A DNA stretch of 64,000 nt, taken from NCBI RefSeq assembly GCF_900631615.1, contig NZ_LR131273.1, positions 3,442,850 to 3,506,849 of the forward strand, written 5' to 3'. The stretch comes from Tsukamurella paurometabola (GTDB lineage Bacteria; Actinomycetota; Actinomycetes; Mycobacteriales; Mycobacteriaceae). Numbering within the stretch: the first letter of the stretch is position 1; the number at the start of each line of letters is the position of its first letter. Shown here one piece after another: positions 49,945 through 57,097 of this stretch. The notes beneath the pieces were generated by a model. That model searched no databases and was not told the origin of the DNA. It was given only the letters and a program-made list of their open reading frames with translations. The position numbers and the translations under genes are program-made.

Positions 49945-49975
49945 ACGCTATTTCCTCAAGGTTGCTTGAGGTCAA
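49945..49975 (-). promoter_or_regulatory. MarR-gene promoter with SoxR-box-like palindrome in a 19-bp spacer
   Basis: -35 TTGACC (70-75 of this stretch, 49970-49975) and -10 TAGCGT (49945-49950) are 19 bases apart. Between them lies the perfect palindrome CCTCAAG-GTTG-CTTGAGG (49954-49971). This equals the SoxR box (CCTCAAG-TTAA-CTTGAGG) in both arms, and the long spacer is the arrangement used by MerR/SoxR activators. It could also be the MarR protein's own operator. Confidence 0.65.
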
Positions 49976-50031
49976 GGGCTTTCCGGGGGTTCGTGCACAT
50001 CGGCTCGGTGGGAGTGCGAGGATGGAGCATA

Positions 50032-50045
50032 TAGAACATGTTCTA
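50032..50045. promoter_or_regulatory. KstR-type operator (TAGAACATGTTCTA)
   Basis: A perfect 14-bp palindrome fitting the KstR motif TNNAACNNGTTNNA at every fixed position, 17 bases before the acyl-CoA dehydrogenase GTG. KstR is the TetR-type repressor of cholesterol-breakdown genes in mycobacteria and rhodococci. Confidence 0.65.
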
Positions 50046-50062
50046 CCGCCTGAGGAGGTCCG

Positions 50063-51286
50063 GTGTTCGAGTGGTCCGAGGAAGACCTGATGGTGCGCGA
50101 CGCTCTCCGTGCGTTCATCGACAAGGAGGTGCGCCCGCACGTCGATGAACTCGAGACCGGCGCGCTCCCGCCGTACGACATCACCCGGAAGATGCTGCAG
50201 ACCTTCGGCATCGACCAGGTCAACCGCGAGAACCTCGAGGCGGAATTGGCCGCGGAGGAGGCGGGGGACAAGCCCGAATCCGGCGGCTCGAGCACGCTCG
50301 GCTCGTCGATGTTCCTCATCCTCAACGTCGAGATGGCCGGGGTGAGCCTGGGGCTCATCGGCTCGATGGGCGTCTCGATGGGCCTGACGGTGTCCACCAT
50401 CAAGTCGCGCGGCACCCTCGCGCAGAAGAAGCGCTGGCTCCCCGAGCTGGTCACGATGGAGAAGGTCGGTGCGTGGGCGATCACCGAGCCGGACAGCGGT
50501 TCGGACGCCCTCGGCGGCATGAAGACGACGGTGCGCCGCGACGGCTCCGGTGGTTACATCCTCAAGGGCCAGAAGACGTTCATCACCAACGGTCCGCACG
50601 CCGACACGATCGTGGTCTTCGCCAAGCTCGACGAGGGCGACGGGACGCCGCTGCGCGACCGCAAGGTGCTCACGTTCGTTCTCGACAAGGGCATGGAGGG
50701 GCTCACGCAGGGCAGGGCCTTCAAGAAGATGGGCATGATGAGCTCGCCCACCGGCGAGCTGTTCTTCGACGACGTGCGTCTCGGCCCGGACCGACTGCTG
50801 GGGGAGACCGAGGAGACGCCCGGCGGAGGCGGGGCATCCGCGAAGGCCGGATTCACCGCGGAGCGCATCGGCATCGCGGCTCTGAGTCTGGGCATCATCA
50901 ACGAGGCGCAGCGGCTGTCGATCGAGTACGCGCGCTCGCGCACCCTGTGGGGCCAGGAGATCGGTAAGTTCCAGCTGATCCAGCTCAAGCTCGCCGAGAT
51001 GGAGATCGCGCGGATCAACGTGCAGAACATGCTGTTCACCGCGATCGAGGCCTCCCGTGCGGGTAAGCCGCCGACGCTGGCGCAGGCCTCGGCGATGAAG
51101 CTGTACAGCTCGCGGGCGGCGACCGAGGTGGCGATGGAGGCCGTGCAGTTGTTCGGCGGCAACGGGTACATGGCGGAGTACCGCGTGGAGCAGCTCGCGC
51201 GCGATGCGAAGTCGTTGATGATCTACGCCGGCAGCAACGAGATCCAGGTGACGCACGTGGCGAAGGGGTTGTTGCGCGGCGAATGA
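50063..51286 (+). CDS. Acyl-CoA dehydrogenase, likely KstR-regulated
   Basis: 407 residues. FAD/substrate loop AITEPDSGSDALGGMKT, FITNGPHADTIVVFAKLDEG, helix IEYARSRTLWGQEIG, and C-terminal AVQLFGGNGYMAEYRVEQLARDAKSLMIYAGSNEI. The YEGT-type glutamate is alanine here, so the catalytic base must come from elsewhere, as in some long-chain/steroid enzymes. GTG 50063 follows GAGGAGG. The KstR-type box in its promoter points to steroid or cholesterol-derived acyl-CoA substrates (inference). Single gene, followed by the small 51399 gene's promoter. Confidence 0.9.
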   Translation: MFEWSEEDLMVRDALRAFIDKEVRPHVDELETGALPPYDITRKMLQTFGIDQVNRENLEAELAAEEAGDKPESGGSSTLGSSMFLILNVEMAGVSLGLIGSMGVSMGLTVSTIKSRGTLAQKKRWLPELVTMEKVGAWAITEPDSGSDALGGMKTTVRRDGSGGYILKGQKTFITNGPHADTIVVFAKLDEGDGTPLRDRKVLTFVLDKGMEGLTQGRAFKKMGMMSSPTGELFFDDVRLGPDRLLGETEETPGGGGASAKAGFTAERIGIAALSLGIINEAQRLSIEYARSRTLWGQEIGKFQLIQLKLAEMEIARINVQNMLFTAIEASRAGKPPTLAQASAMKLYSSRAATEVAMEAVQLFGGNGYMAEYRVEQLARDAKSLMIYAGSNEIQVTHVAKGLLRGE

Positions 51287-51326
51287 GGCGTTGCGTGATC
51301 GATACGCGGCCTTAACGCGACAAGCG

Positions 51327-51356
51327 TTGCGCGCCTGAATCGTTCGGTTCGATACT
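51327..51356 (+). promoter_or_regulatory. Predicted promoter of the 43-codon gene
   Basis: TTGCGC at 51327-51332 and GATACT at 51351-51356 with an 18-base spacer. It would give a leader of about 35 bases that contains AAGGA before ATG 51399. Confidence 0.45.
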
Positions 51357-51398
51357 CGAGTCGGGTCGCATCAGCGCCCTGTCGAGAAGGAACGCATC

Positions 51399-51530
51399 AT
51401 GCTCGGATTAGCCCATCGTCTGCACGCCCGCTGGACCATGACGCCGCAGGAGCGGCACAACCTGCGCCTGGCGAGTTCGCCGCTCGCCGTGGTGTCGGCG
51501 TCCCTCGGTTGCCATCCCCGGACCCGGTGA
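51399..51530 (+). CDS. Small unknown protein (43 residues)
   Basis: ATG 51399 follows GAGAAGGA at proper distance. Product: LGLAHRLHARWTMTPQERHN, then LRLASSPLAVVSASLGCHPR; basic, with four histidines and one cysteine, no clear membrane segment. Promoter, ribosome-binding site, stop and an immediate strong terminator form a complete stand-alone unit, which is the main evidence that it is real. No family recognised. Confidence 0.55.
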   Translation: MLGLAHRLHARWTMTPQERHNLRLASSPLAVVSASLGCHPRTR

Positions 51531-51540
51531 CGCTGCCGCA

Positions 51541-51588
51541 ACGAGAACGGCCCGCGACTCGCGCGGGCGAGTAGCGGGCCGTTCTCGT
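51541..51588. terminator. Bidirectional hairpin terminator
   Basis: Perfect 15-bp stem (arm ACGAGAACGGCCCGC) whose loop holds a second 6-bp hairpin (ACTCGC-GCGG-GCGAGT). It lies between the convergent 43-codon gene and the lectin-LysM gene and can serve both. Confidence 0.8.
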
Positions 51589-51611
51589 GGATCAAGGCGT
51601 GATCAGGGCGA

Positions 51612-52181
51612 TCAGGGGATGGTGATGACCTGGCCCACGTTGATCAGGTCCGGGTTCGCGATGCCGTTGAGCTGCGCGATCTCCGTGTAGCGGTTGCCGT
51701 CGCCCAGGTACTGCTCGGCGATGGCCCACAGAGTGTCGCCGGAGACGACGGTGTGGGTGCGCGGCGCGGGCGCGGCCGGGGCGGCCGGCGCCTCGGCGGC
51801 GACGGGCTCGGGCTCCGCGGCGCCGCGGGGCGGTGCGGGCTGGTCGGTGGCCGTGTTGGAGGCCCACTTGTCGGCGTCGCCGGCGTAGACGACGAGATTC
51901 CGGTCGTCCTGCAGGACGATGCGGTCGGCGCCGCTGCCGTCGGTCTGGGTGGACCAGACGCCCTCACCGGCGCCGTTGTAGAGCACGAAGTTGCCGTCGG
52001 TCTGGAAGTTGGCCCGCTCGACACCCTTGCCGTCGGTGCCGCTGGCCCACACCACGGTGCCGGCGCCCTCGGTGAGCACGAGGTTGCCATCGCTCTGCAG
52101 GGTCAGCGTGTAGCCGCCGTTGAGGGAGTCCAGGGTCTCCCCGAGGCCGAGCTGGTTACCTGCGCGAAGCACGTCGGTCAT
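51612..52181 (-). CDS. B-lectin plus LysM protein
   Basis: 189 residues. N-terminal bulb-type (mannose-binding) lectin domain (about 1-110) with three repeats carrying the QxDxNxVxY-type pockets (QSDGNLVLT, QTDGNFVLY, QDDRNLVVY); a Pro/Ala linker; a C-terminal LysM peptidoglycan-binding domain (HTVVSGDTLWAIAEQYLGDGN to VITIP, about 140-189). There is no signal peptide, so the route to the cell wall is unclear. ATG follows AAGGGG. A 16-bp palindrome sits 17 bases upstream. Divergent from a thioredoxin gene. Confidence 0.85.
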   Translation of the reverse strand: MTDVLRAGNQLGLGETLDSLNGGYTLTLQSDGNLVLTEGAGTVVWASGTDGKGVERANFQTDGNFVLYNGAGEGVWSTQTDGSGADRIVLQDDRNLVVYAGDADKWASNTATDQPAPPRGAAEPEPVAAEAPAAPAAPAPRTHTVVSGDTLWAIAEQYLGDGNRYTEIAQLNGIANPDLINVGQVITIP

Positions 52182-52198
52182 GTGTATCCCCTTAGTAG

Positions 52199-52214
52199 AT
52201 GTACTCGAGTACAT
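52199..52214. promoter_or_regulatory. Perfect 16-bp palindrome upstream of the lectin-LysM gene
   Basis: ATGTACTCGAGTACAT, self-complementary over all 16 bases, in the 129-base divergent region between the lectin-LysM gene and the thioredoxin gene, close to the former. Likely a repressor site; the regulator is not identified. Confidence 0.6.
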
Positions 52215-52310
52215 GCGGCGCGCGGGTGCGCGCCCGAGTAGACAATAGCGATCGCATCCGACATTTTGGCGAATGGGAATCATGGAGTCGGCAAAATCGT
52301 TGGAGGGGGT

Positions 52311-52679
52311 ATGGCGACAGTTGAATTGACCGCAGACAAGTTCGATCAGACCGTGACCGGCAACGATATCGTGCTGGTCGACTTCTGGGCCTCGTGGTGC
52401 GGCCCCTGTCGCGCGTTCGCGCCGACGTTTGAGAAGGCATCCGAGACCCATCCCGATGTGGTTTTCGCGAAGGTGGACACCGAGGCCGAGCAGAGCCTCG
52501 CGGCCGCCGCGAACATCCGCTCCATCCCCACGCTCATGGTCTTCAAGAAGGGCAATCTCGTCTACAACGAGGCCGGTGCGCTCCCGCCCGCCGCGCTCGA
52601 GGACCTGATCGGCCAGGCCCGCGCGCTCGACATCGAGCAGGCGGACTTCAGCGGCGCCGGCGAGAGGCCGGCGGAGTAA
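52311..52679 (+). CDS. Thioredoxin
   Basis: 122-residue thiol-disulfide reductase. Active site FWASWCGPCR with Cys30 and Cys33, cis-proline in RSIPTLMVFKKG. C-terminal tail about 15 residues longer than usual (DIEQADFSGAGERPAE). ATG 52311 follows GGAGGGGG; an upstream in-frame ATG lacks a site. The last 32 bases overlap the convergent lycopene cyclase gene. Confidence 0.92.
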   Translation: MATVELTADKFDQTVTGNDIVLVDFWASWCGPCRAFAPTFEKASETHPDVVFAKVDTEAEQSLAAAANIRSIPTLMVFKKGNLVYNEAGALPPAALEDLIGQARALDIEQADFSGAGERPAE

Positions 52680-53715
52680 CGCCCCGCGCCAGGCGCCGGC
52701 GCAGCCCCCACGGCGCCGCCGCGAACGCCGCAGCCATCGCTGCGGCGGTCGCGGTCGTTCCGGACCAGCACGAGAGAAAGGCTCTCACGTGGCGGTCCGG
52801 CAGCCCGAAGAACACCTCGAAGAAGGCGCGCTGCTCGACCGGGGGCATCGTCAACAGTGCGCGCAGGCCGGCCAGCCGCAGCCGGTGGGCGGTCACCGCG
52901 TCCGTCGTCACCGGGTTCCGGCCCGCCGCCACCGCGGCCACCGCGGCGTCGGCGAAGGCCAGCGACCCGGCGATCGAGTAGCCCGTGGCCGGGTGCAGCG
53001 TCGTCCCGCGCGCGCCGATCCCGCACCAGCCGCGTCCCCGCCGCGGTCCGGGACTGGACAGCGGGAAGTCGACGCGTTCGTACAACGCGCCGGCCTCGAT
53101 GTCGCGCGCCGCGAGGCGCGCCCGCAGCCGCACCTCCAACTCGTCGACGGCGACCGCCGGCGTTCCCGCCAGACAGGTCTCCTCCAGCAGCACCGCGTCG
53201 CCGGAGACCCGCACCGCGTAGAGGAACGAGGCCGGTGCGTGGTCGGGCACCCCGGGGGCCGGCCGCCAGTCCATCCAGAGCTCCTCGTGCGCGCCGGCCG
53301 GTAGCAGTACCCCTGCCGCGGTCTGCCGGGGGACATCGAGCGGCGCCGACGGTGCGGGCCCGCGCGCGTCGATCACGAACGCCGCGCCGTGACCCGCACG
53401 CGCGGCGCGCTCGGTGCGGACCTCGACGCCGTCGAGAGTCATCGCGTCCTGCAGGGCGTCCACGTCGAGCATCGCGTACTCCCGCCGCAGGTCGTGCCGG
53501 GTCCGCGCGATCACCTGCGGAGTCGACACCGCCGCGACCACATCGGCCGGAAGCCACTCCGGCAACTCGTCGGCCCACAGCCCGAAGGTGCGTCGCCAGC
53601 GCGCGTCCGGTGCGGGGTCGAAGGCCCGCACCACCATCCCCGCCGCGGCCGCGCGGTGCGCGACCGCGCGGCCCGCCGGGCCGAGCCCCAGCACCACCAC
53701 GTCCGGCGCGGTCAC
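52648..53715 (-). CDS. Lycopene cyclase family protein
   Basis: FAD-dependent cyclase (CrtL/CrtY type), 355 residues. VVVLGLGPAGRAVAHRAAAAG nucleotide fold at the N-terminus, FLYAVRVSGDAVLLEETCL, HPATGYSIAGSLAFADAAV and a C-terminal FFEVFFGLPDRHVRAFL region. Makes cyclic end groups of carotenoids; no crtB/crtI genes are in the window. GTG 53715 overlaps the response-regulator stop by four bases, so it is co-expressed with the two-component genes. Confidence 0.82.
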   Translation of the reverse strand: MTAPDVVVLGLGPAGRAVAHRAAAAGMVVRAFDPAPDARWRRTFGLWADELPEWLPADVVAAVSTPQVIARTRHDLRREYAMLDVDALQDAMTLDGVEVRTERAARAGHGAAFVIDARGPAPSAPLDVPRQTAAGVLLPAGAHEELWMDWRPAPGVPDHAPASFLYAVRVSGDAVLLEETCLAGTPAVAVDELEVRLRARLAARDIEAGALYERVDFPLSSPGPRRGRGWCGIGARGTTLHPATGYSIAGSLAFADAAVAAVAAGRNPVTTDAVTAHRLRLAGLRALLTMPPVEQRAFFEVFFGLPDRHVRAFLSCWSGTTATAAAMAAAFAAAPWGLRRRLARGVTPPASRRRR

Positions 53716-54341
53716 AGCGCCGCCCCGAGCAGCGCGAGCTGTGTGCGGTTCGCGCAGTCCAACCGCGTCATGAGCGCCGAGACGTAGCCCTTGACCGTGG
53801 ACTCGGCGAGGAAGAGGCGCGCCGCGATCTCCGCGTTCGAGGCGCCCGTCGCCAGCTCGCGGAGCACGTCGCGGTCCCGCTCGCCGAGCGCGTCGATCCT
53901 CGGGTCGCGCCGCGGCCGGTCGCCGGCGAGGTGCACGAGGCGGGCCAGCGCGTCGGGGGAGAGCAGCGAGCCGCCGGTCGCCGCGGTGCGCACCGCGGAC
54001 GCCAGCAGCGCCGGCTCGGCGGTCTTCACCACGAAGCCCGCTGCGCCCGCGGCGAGCCCGTCGACCAGCACCGCATCGGTGTCCAGCGTCGTGATGAGGA
54101 CGACCGCCACCGGCGGATCGAGGTCCCGCAGCGCGCGGGTCGCGACGATCCCGTCGACGCCCGGCATCCGCACATCGAGCAACGCGACGTCCGGGGCGTG
54201 CGCGATGGCCGCCTCGACCGCGGCCGCGCCGTCGCCGGCCATCGCCACCACGTCGAGTGCGGCCTCCGCCGAGAGCACGGATCGCAGGTACTCCCGCACG
54301 AGCGGGTCGTCGTCGGCGACCAGCACGCGCACCGCCGTCAT
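53712..54341 (-). CDS. NarL/LuxR-type response regulator
   Basis: 209 residues: receiver domain with acidic pocket ADDD (9-12) and phospho-acceptor Asp56 (LLDVRMPG), then a LuxR helix-turn-helix at about 145-205 (LATGASNAEIAARLFLAESTVKGYVSALMTRL). Overlaps the histidine kinase gene upstream and the lycopene cyclase gene downstream, so all three are one unit. Probable targets include its own operon. Confidence 0.92.
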   Translation of the reverse strand: MTAVRVLVADDDPLVREYLRSVLSAEAALDVVAMAGDGAAAVEAAIAHAPDVALLDVRMPGVDGIVATRALRDLDPPVAVVLITTLDTDAVLVDGLAAGAAGFVVKTAEPALLASAVRTAATGGSLLSPDALARLVHLAGDRPRRDPRIDALGERDRDVLRELATGASNAEIAARLFLAESTVKGYVSALMTRLDCANRTQLALLGAAL

Positions 54342-55435
54342 CGGGCGGCCGCCGGGAACTCGGCCTGGAGCGTCCAGCCACCGTCGGGCGACGGGCCGTG
54401 ACGGAGCGTGCCCCCGACGAGTGCGGTGCGGGCGGCGAGGCCCCGCAGCCCGGTGCCGCTACCGGTCGCCGCGAGCGCCGGGTCGGCGGCGCCGGACGAG
54501 TTGTGCACGCGCACGCCCCGGTCGGTGACCTCGACGTCGACCGCCGCACCCGCCGCATGCTTGCGGGCGTTCGCGAGACCCTCCTCGAGCACACGGGCCA
54601 GGCAGTCCGCGGTCGCGCGGGGGAGCGGCGCGGAGACGCCGCCGGCGAACTCCACGCGCTGTCCGGCGTCCCGCGCCCGGCCCACCGCCTCGGCGATCGT
54701 GCCGTCGATCTCACCGGAGGCGACGAGGCCGCCGGTCGTCAGCGGCACCGCCGGCGCCTCCGCGGTGCGCAGCCCGACCACCACGCGGCGCAGATCGGCG
54801 AGCGCGGCCTGCGCGTCCTCCTCGATGCCGGGCTGCCCGGCCGTGCGCGCGGCGAGCACGATCCGGGTCAACCGGGCGGTCGCCAGGTCGTGCAGCTGCG
54901 CCGCCAACGCGAGCCGTTCGTCGGCCCGGGCCTGCCGCGCCGCGAGCGCGCGCCGCTCGCGCTGAGCGGTCCGCAGCCGGACGCCGAGCCCGAAGGTCGT
55001 GCCGCCGAGCACGGGAGCGAGGGAGCCGAGGGCGCCCCACACGGAGTGCGACGACGCCGCGACCGCGACCGCGAACACCACGAACGGCGCGAAGGCGATG
55101 ACGGCCTCGCGGCGGTCCCGCGCGGTCTGCGCGGCCGCCGAGGCGACGAGCGAGGAGGCGACCGCGACCCAGAACGCCGCGCCGGACGCCGTCGCCTCCG
55201 ACCACGGGCCGAGGACGAGATAGCAGCCGACCGCCGCGACGAGCGGAGCTGCCGTCACCGGACGCAGCAGTCCGACCGCGGCGGAAGCAGCGACCATCGC
55301 CGCCGCGCCCAGCCACAGCCCGGCCCCCCGGAAGCCGGGGAACAGCACGAGTACCAGTGCGACGGTGCCCGCCGCCGACGCCACCAGCAGGCCCGCCTGA
55401 GCGGCGCGGGCGCGGGGGCCGGGTTCGGAGGGCAT
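54338..55435 (-). CDS. DesK/NarX-type sensor histidine kinase
   Basis: 365 residues. Five or six membrane helices in the first 150 residues with almost no external loop, a HisKA_3 dimerisation helix with phospho-accepting His182 (AAQLHDLATARLTRI), and a HATPase domain (EEGLANARKHA, GTGLRGLAARTALVGG). The membrane-embedded sensor suggests lipid or membrane-state sensing. A TACGAT -10 box six bases before the ATG gives a leaderless transcript. Cognate regulator is the overlapping NarL-type gene. Confidence 0.92.
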   Translation of the reverse strand: MPSEPGPRARAAQAGLLVASAAGTVALVLVLFPGFRGAGLWLGAAAMVAASAAVGLLRPVTAAPLVAAVGCYLVLGPWSEATASGAAFWVAVASSLVASAAAQTARDRREAVIAFAPFVVFAVAVAASSHSVWGALGSLAPVLGGTTFGLGVRLRTAQRERRALAARQARADERLALAAQLHDLATARLTRIVLAARTAGQPGIEEDAQAALADLRRVVVGLRTAEAPAVPLTTGGLVASGEIDGTIAEAVGRARDAGQRVEFAGGVSAPLPRATADCLARVLEEGLANARKHAAGAAVDVEVTDRGVRVHNSSGAADPALAATGSGTGLRGLAARTALVGGTLRHGPSPDGGWTLQAEFPAAAR

Positions 55436-55441
55436 GCAGCC

Positions 55442-55447
55442 ATCGTA
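55442..55447 (-). promoter_or_regulatory. -10 box (TACGAT) of the histidine kinase operon
   Basis: TACGAT fits TANNNT with six bases to the ATG at 55435. Confidence 0.5.
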
Positions 55448-55543
55448 GGGAGGGGCCCGACGCTGCCGGTACCTCCTTTCGTCGGTCGGTCCGCCGCCGA
55501 ACGGCGCTACCGGGATCGCGCGCGACCGGGGACCGTCGACGTC

Positions 55544-57064
55544 ATGACTACGCAGCTCACCGGCCCGGGCTTCCGTCCGGCCCCTGATACCGATGCGCTA
55601 CCGCGGCCGGCGCGGGGGCCGCTCGCCCTCGTCGGCACCGTCGTCCTCGCGGTGATGCTGATCGGCAGCCGCAACTACGGCCACTTCTTCGACGAGGCGT
55701 ACTTCATCGTCGCCGGACGCGACCACCCCGCCGCGGGCTACTTCGACCAGCCGCCGCTGGTCCCGATGCTGGCTGCGGCACTCGATCATCTTGCGCACGG
55801 GAGCCTCGTCGTCCTGCGGCTCCCGGCGACGCTGGCGGTCGTGGCGATCACCCTGCTGGCCGGGCTGATCGCCCGTGAACTCGGCGGGCGCGCGTGGGCG
55901 CAGGCCTTCGCCGCCGCGGCCGTCGCGATGTCGCTCGTGAGCTCCGTCGGGCACTGGCTCGTGACCTACTCGCTCGATCCGCTGTGGTGGACGATCATCC
56001 TGTACCTCCTGGTCCGGTGGGTCCGCACCCGCGACGACCGGCTGCTGCTCCTGGCGGGCGCCGTCACCGCGCTCTCGCTGCTCACCAAGTTCCTCGTGCC
56101 CGCGCTGTGGATCGCGGTGGCGATCGGCGCCCTGGCCTGTGGTCCGCGGCGGCTGGTCACGCGGCCGGCGCTGTGGGCCGGCGGCGCCATCGCGGTCGTC
56201 GCGATCACGCCGACGCTGTGGTGGCAGGCCGGACACGACTGGGCGTACACCCGGATGGGCGCCGTCGTCAGGGCGGAGTGGCCCGGCGGCGCAGAGTTCG
56301 CGCTCGTCGGTCTGTTCGGTGCGGGCCTGCTCATCGGGCTGCCGCTGCTGGTGACCGGCACCGCCGCGCTGCTGCGCTCGCGCGACCTCCGGCCGTACCG
56401 ATTCCTCGGCGTCGCTCTGCTTCTGGTGGTGGCGGCGATCGTGCTCACGCACGGCCGCGCGTACTACCTGGCCTCGGTGTACCCGCTACCGATGGCCGCG
56501 GGCGCCGTCGTCGCCGAGCGGTGGCTGTCGCGCCGCGGGCGCCTGACGCACCGCATCCTGCGGGCAGTCGCTGTGATCGCGCTGCTCGGCTCGACCGCCA
56601 GCTGGATCGCCGGCTCCCCGGTGTGGTCACCCGGCACGGCGGAGCGGATCGGTGCGCCCCCGCTGCGGGCGCCCGCCAGCATGCTCGTCGACGGCGACAC
56701 CCTCCTGCAGAAGCTGTCGGGGACGGTCGTCGCCGCCTACCGCACCCTGCCGCCCGCCGACCGCGACGGTGCCGTCATCGTCGCCGAGAGTTACCCCTTC
56801 GCCGCCGCCGTCGACTTCTTCGGGCGCGACGAGGGCCTGCCCCGCGCTTACAGCGGGCATCGCGCGTACTACTACTTCGGTCGCCCGCCGGACGACGCGC
56901 GGACCGTGCTGTGGATCGGCGAACCGTCGCCCGTGCTCGACCGGGCTTTCACGCACCGTCGGGCCGTGCCCGCGCCCGGCGACGACGCCGACCCGGTGGT
57001 CCAGCTCTACAGCGGTCGCACCGTCGCCTGGCCCGAGCTGTGGGAGCGGCTGCGCTCGCAGTGA
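55544..57064 (+). CDS. GT39/ArnT-like membrane glycosyltransferase
   Basis: 506-residue GT-C enzyme. The acidic DE motif in the first loop (NYGHFFDEAYFIVAGRDHP) and QPPLVPMLAA are typical of ArnT/protein-mannosyltransferase relatives; about ten membrane helices follow, then a C-terminal external domain of about 100 residues. Uses polyprenyl-phosphate sugars; acceptor unknown. Divergent from the histidine kinase; no clear -10 at leaderless distance and only a weak ribosome-binding site. Confidence 0.82.
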   Translation: MTTQLTGPGFRPAPDTDALPRPARGPLALVGTVVLAVMLIGSRNYGHFFDEAYFIVAGRDHPAAGYFDQPPLVPMLAAALDHLAHGSLVVLRLPATLAVVAITLLAGLIARELGGRAWAQAFAAAAVAMSLVSSVGHWLVTYSLDPLWWTIILYLLVRWVRTRDDRLLLLAGAVTALSLLTKFLVPALWIAVAIGALACGPRRLVTRPALWAGGAIAVVAITPTLWWQAGHDWAYTRMGAVVRAEWPGGAEFALVGLFGAGLLIGLPLLVTGTAALLRSRDLRPYRFLGVALLLVVAAIVLTHGRAYYLASVYPLPMAAGAVVAERWLSRRGRLTHRILRAVAVIALLGSTASWIAGSPVWSPGTAERIGAPPLRAPASMLVDGDTLLQKLSGTVVAAYRTLPPADRDGAVIVAESYPFAAAVDFFGRDEGLPRAYSGHRAYYYFGRPPDDARTVLWIGEPSPVLDRAFTHRRAVPAPGDDADPVVQLYSGRTVAWPELWERLRSQ

Positions 57065-57084
57065 CGCACCGCGCGTGCGGTCAG

Positions 57085-57090
57085 TAGGGT
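57085..57090 (+). promoter_or_regulatory. -10 box (TAGGGT) of lgt
   Basis: TAGGGT fits TANNNT with seven bases to GTG 57098; it decides between that start and the in-frame GTG 57089, which overlaps the box. Confidence 0.55.
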
Positions 57091-57097
57091 GACGGGC

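Noticed and set aside
50032-50045. Palindrome TAGAACATGTTCTA as an SOS (LexA) box
   Set aside because: LexA boxes of this group have GAAC and GTTC four bases apart; here they are two bases apart, which fits the KstR motif instead. The gene behind it is not a repair gene.
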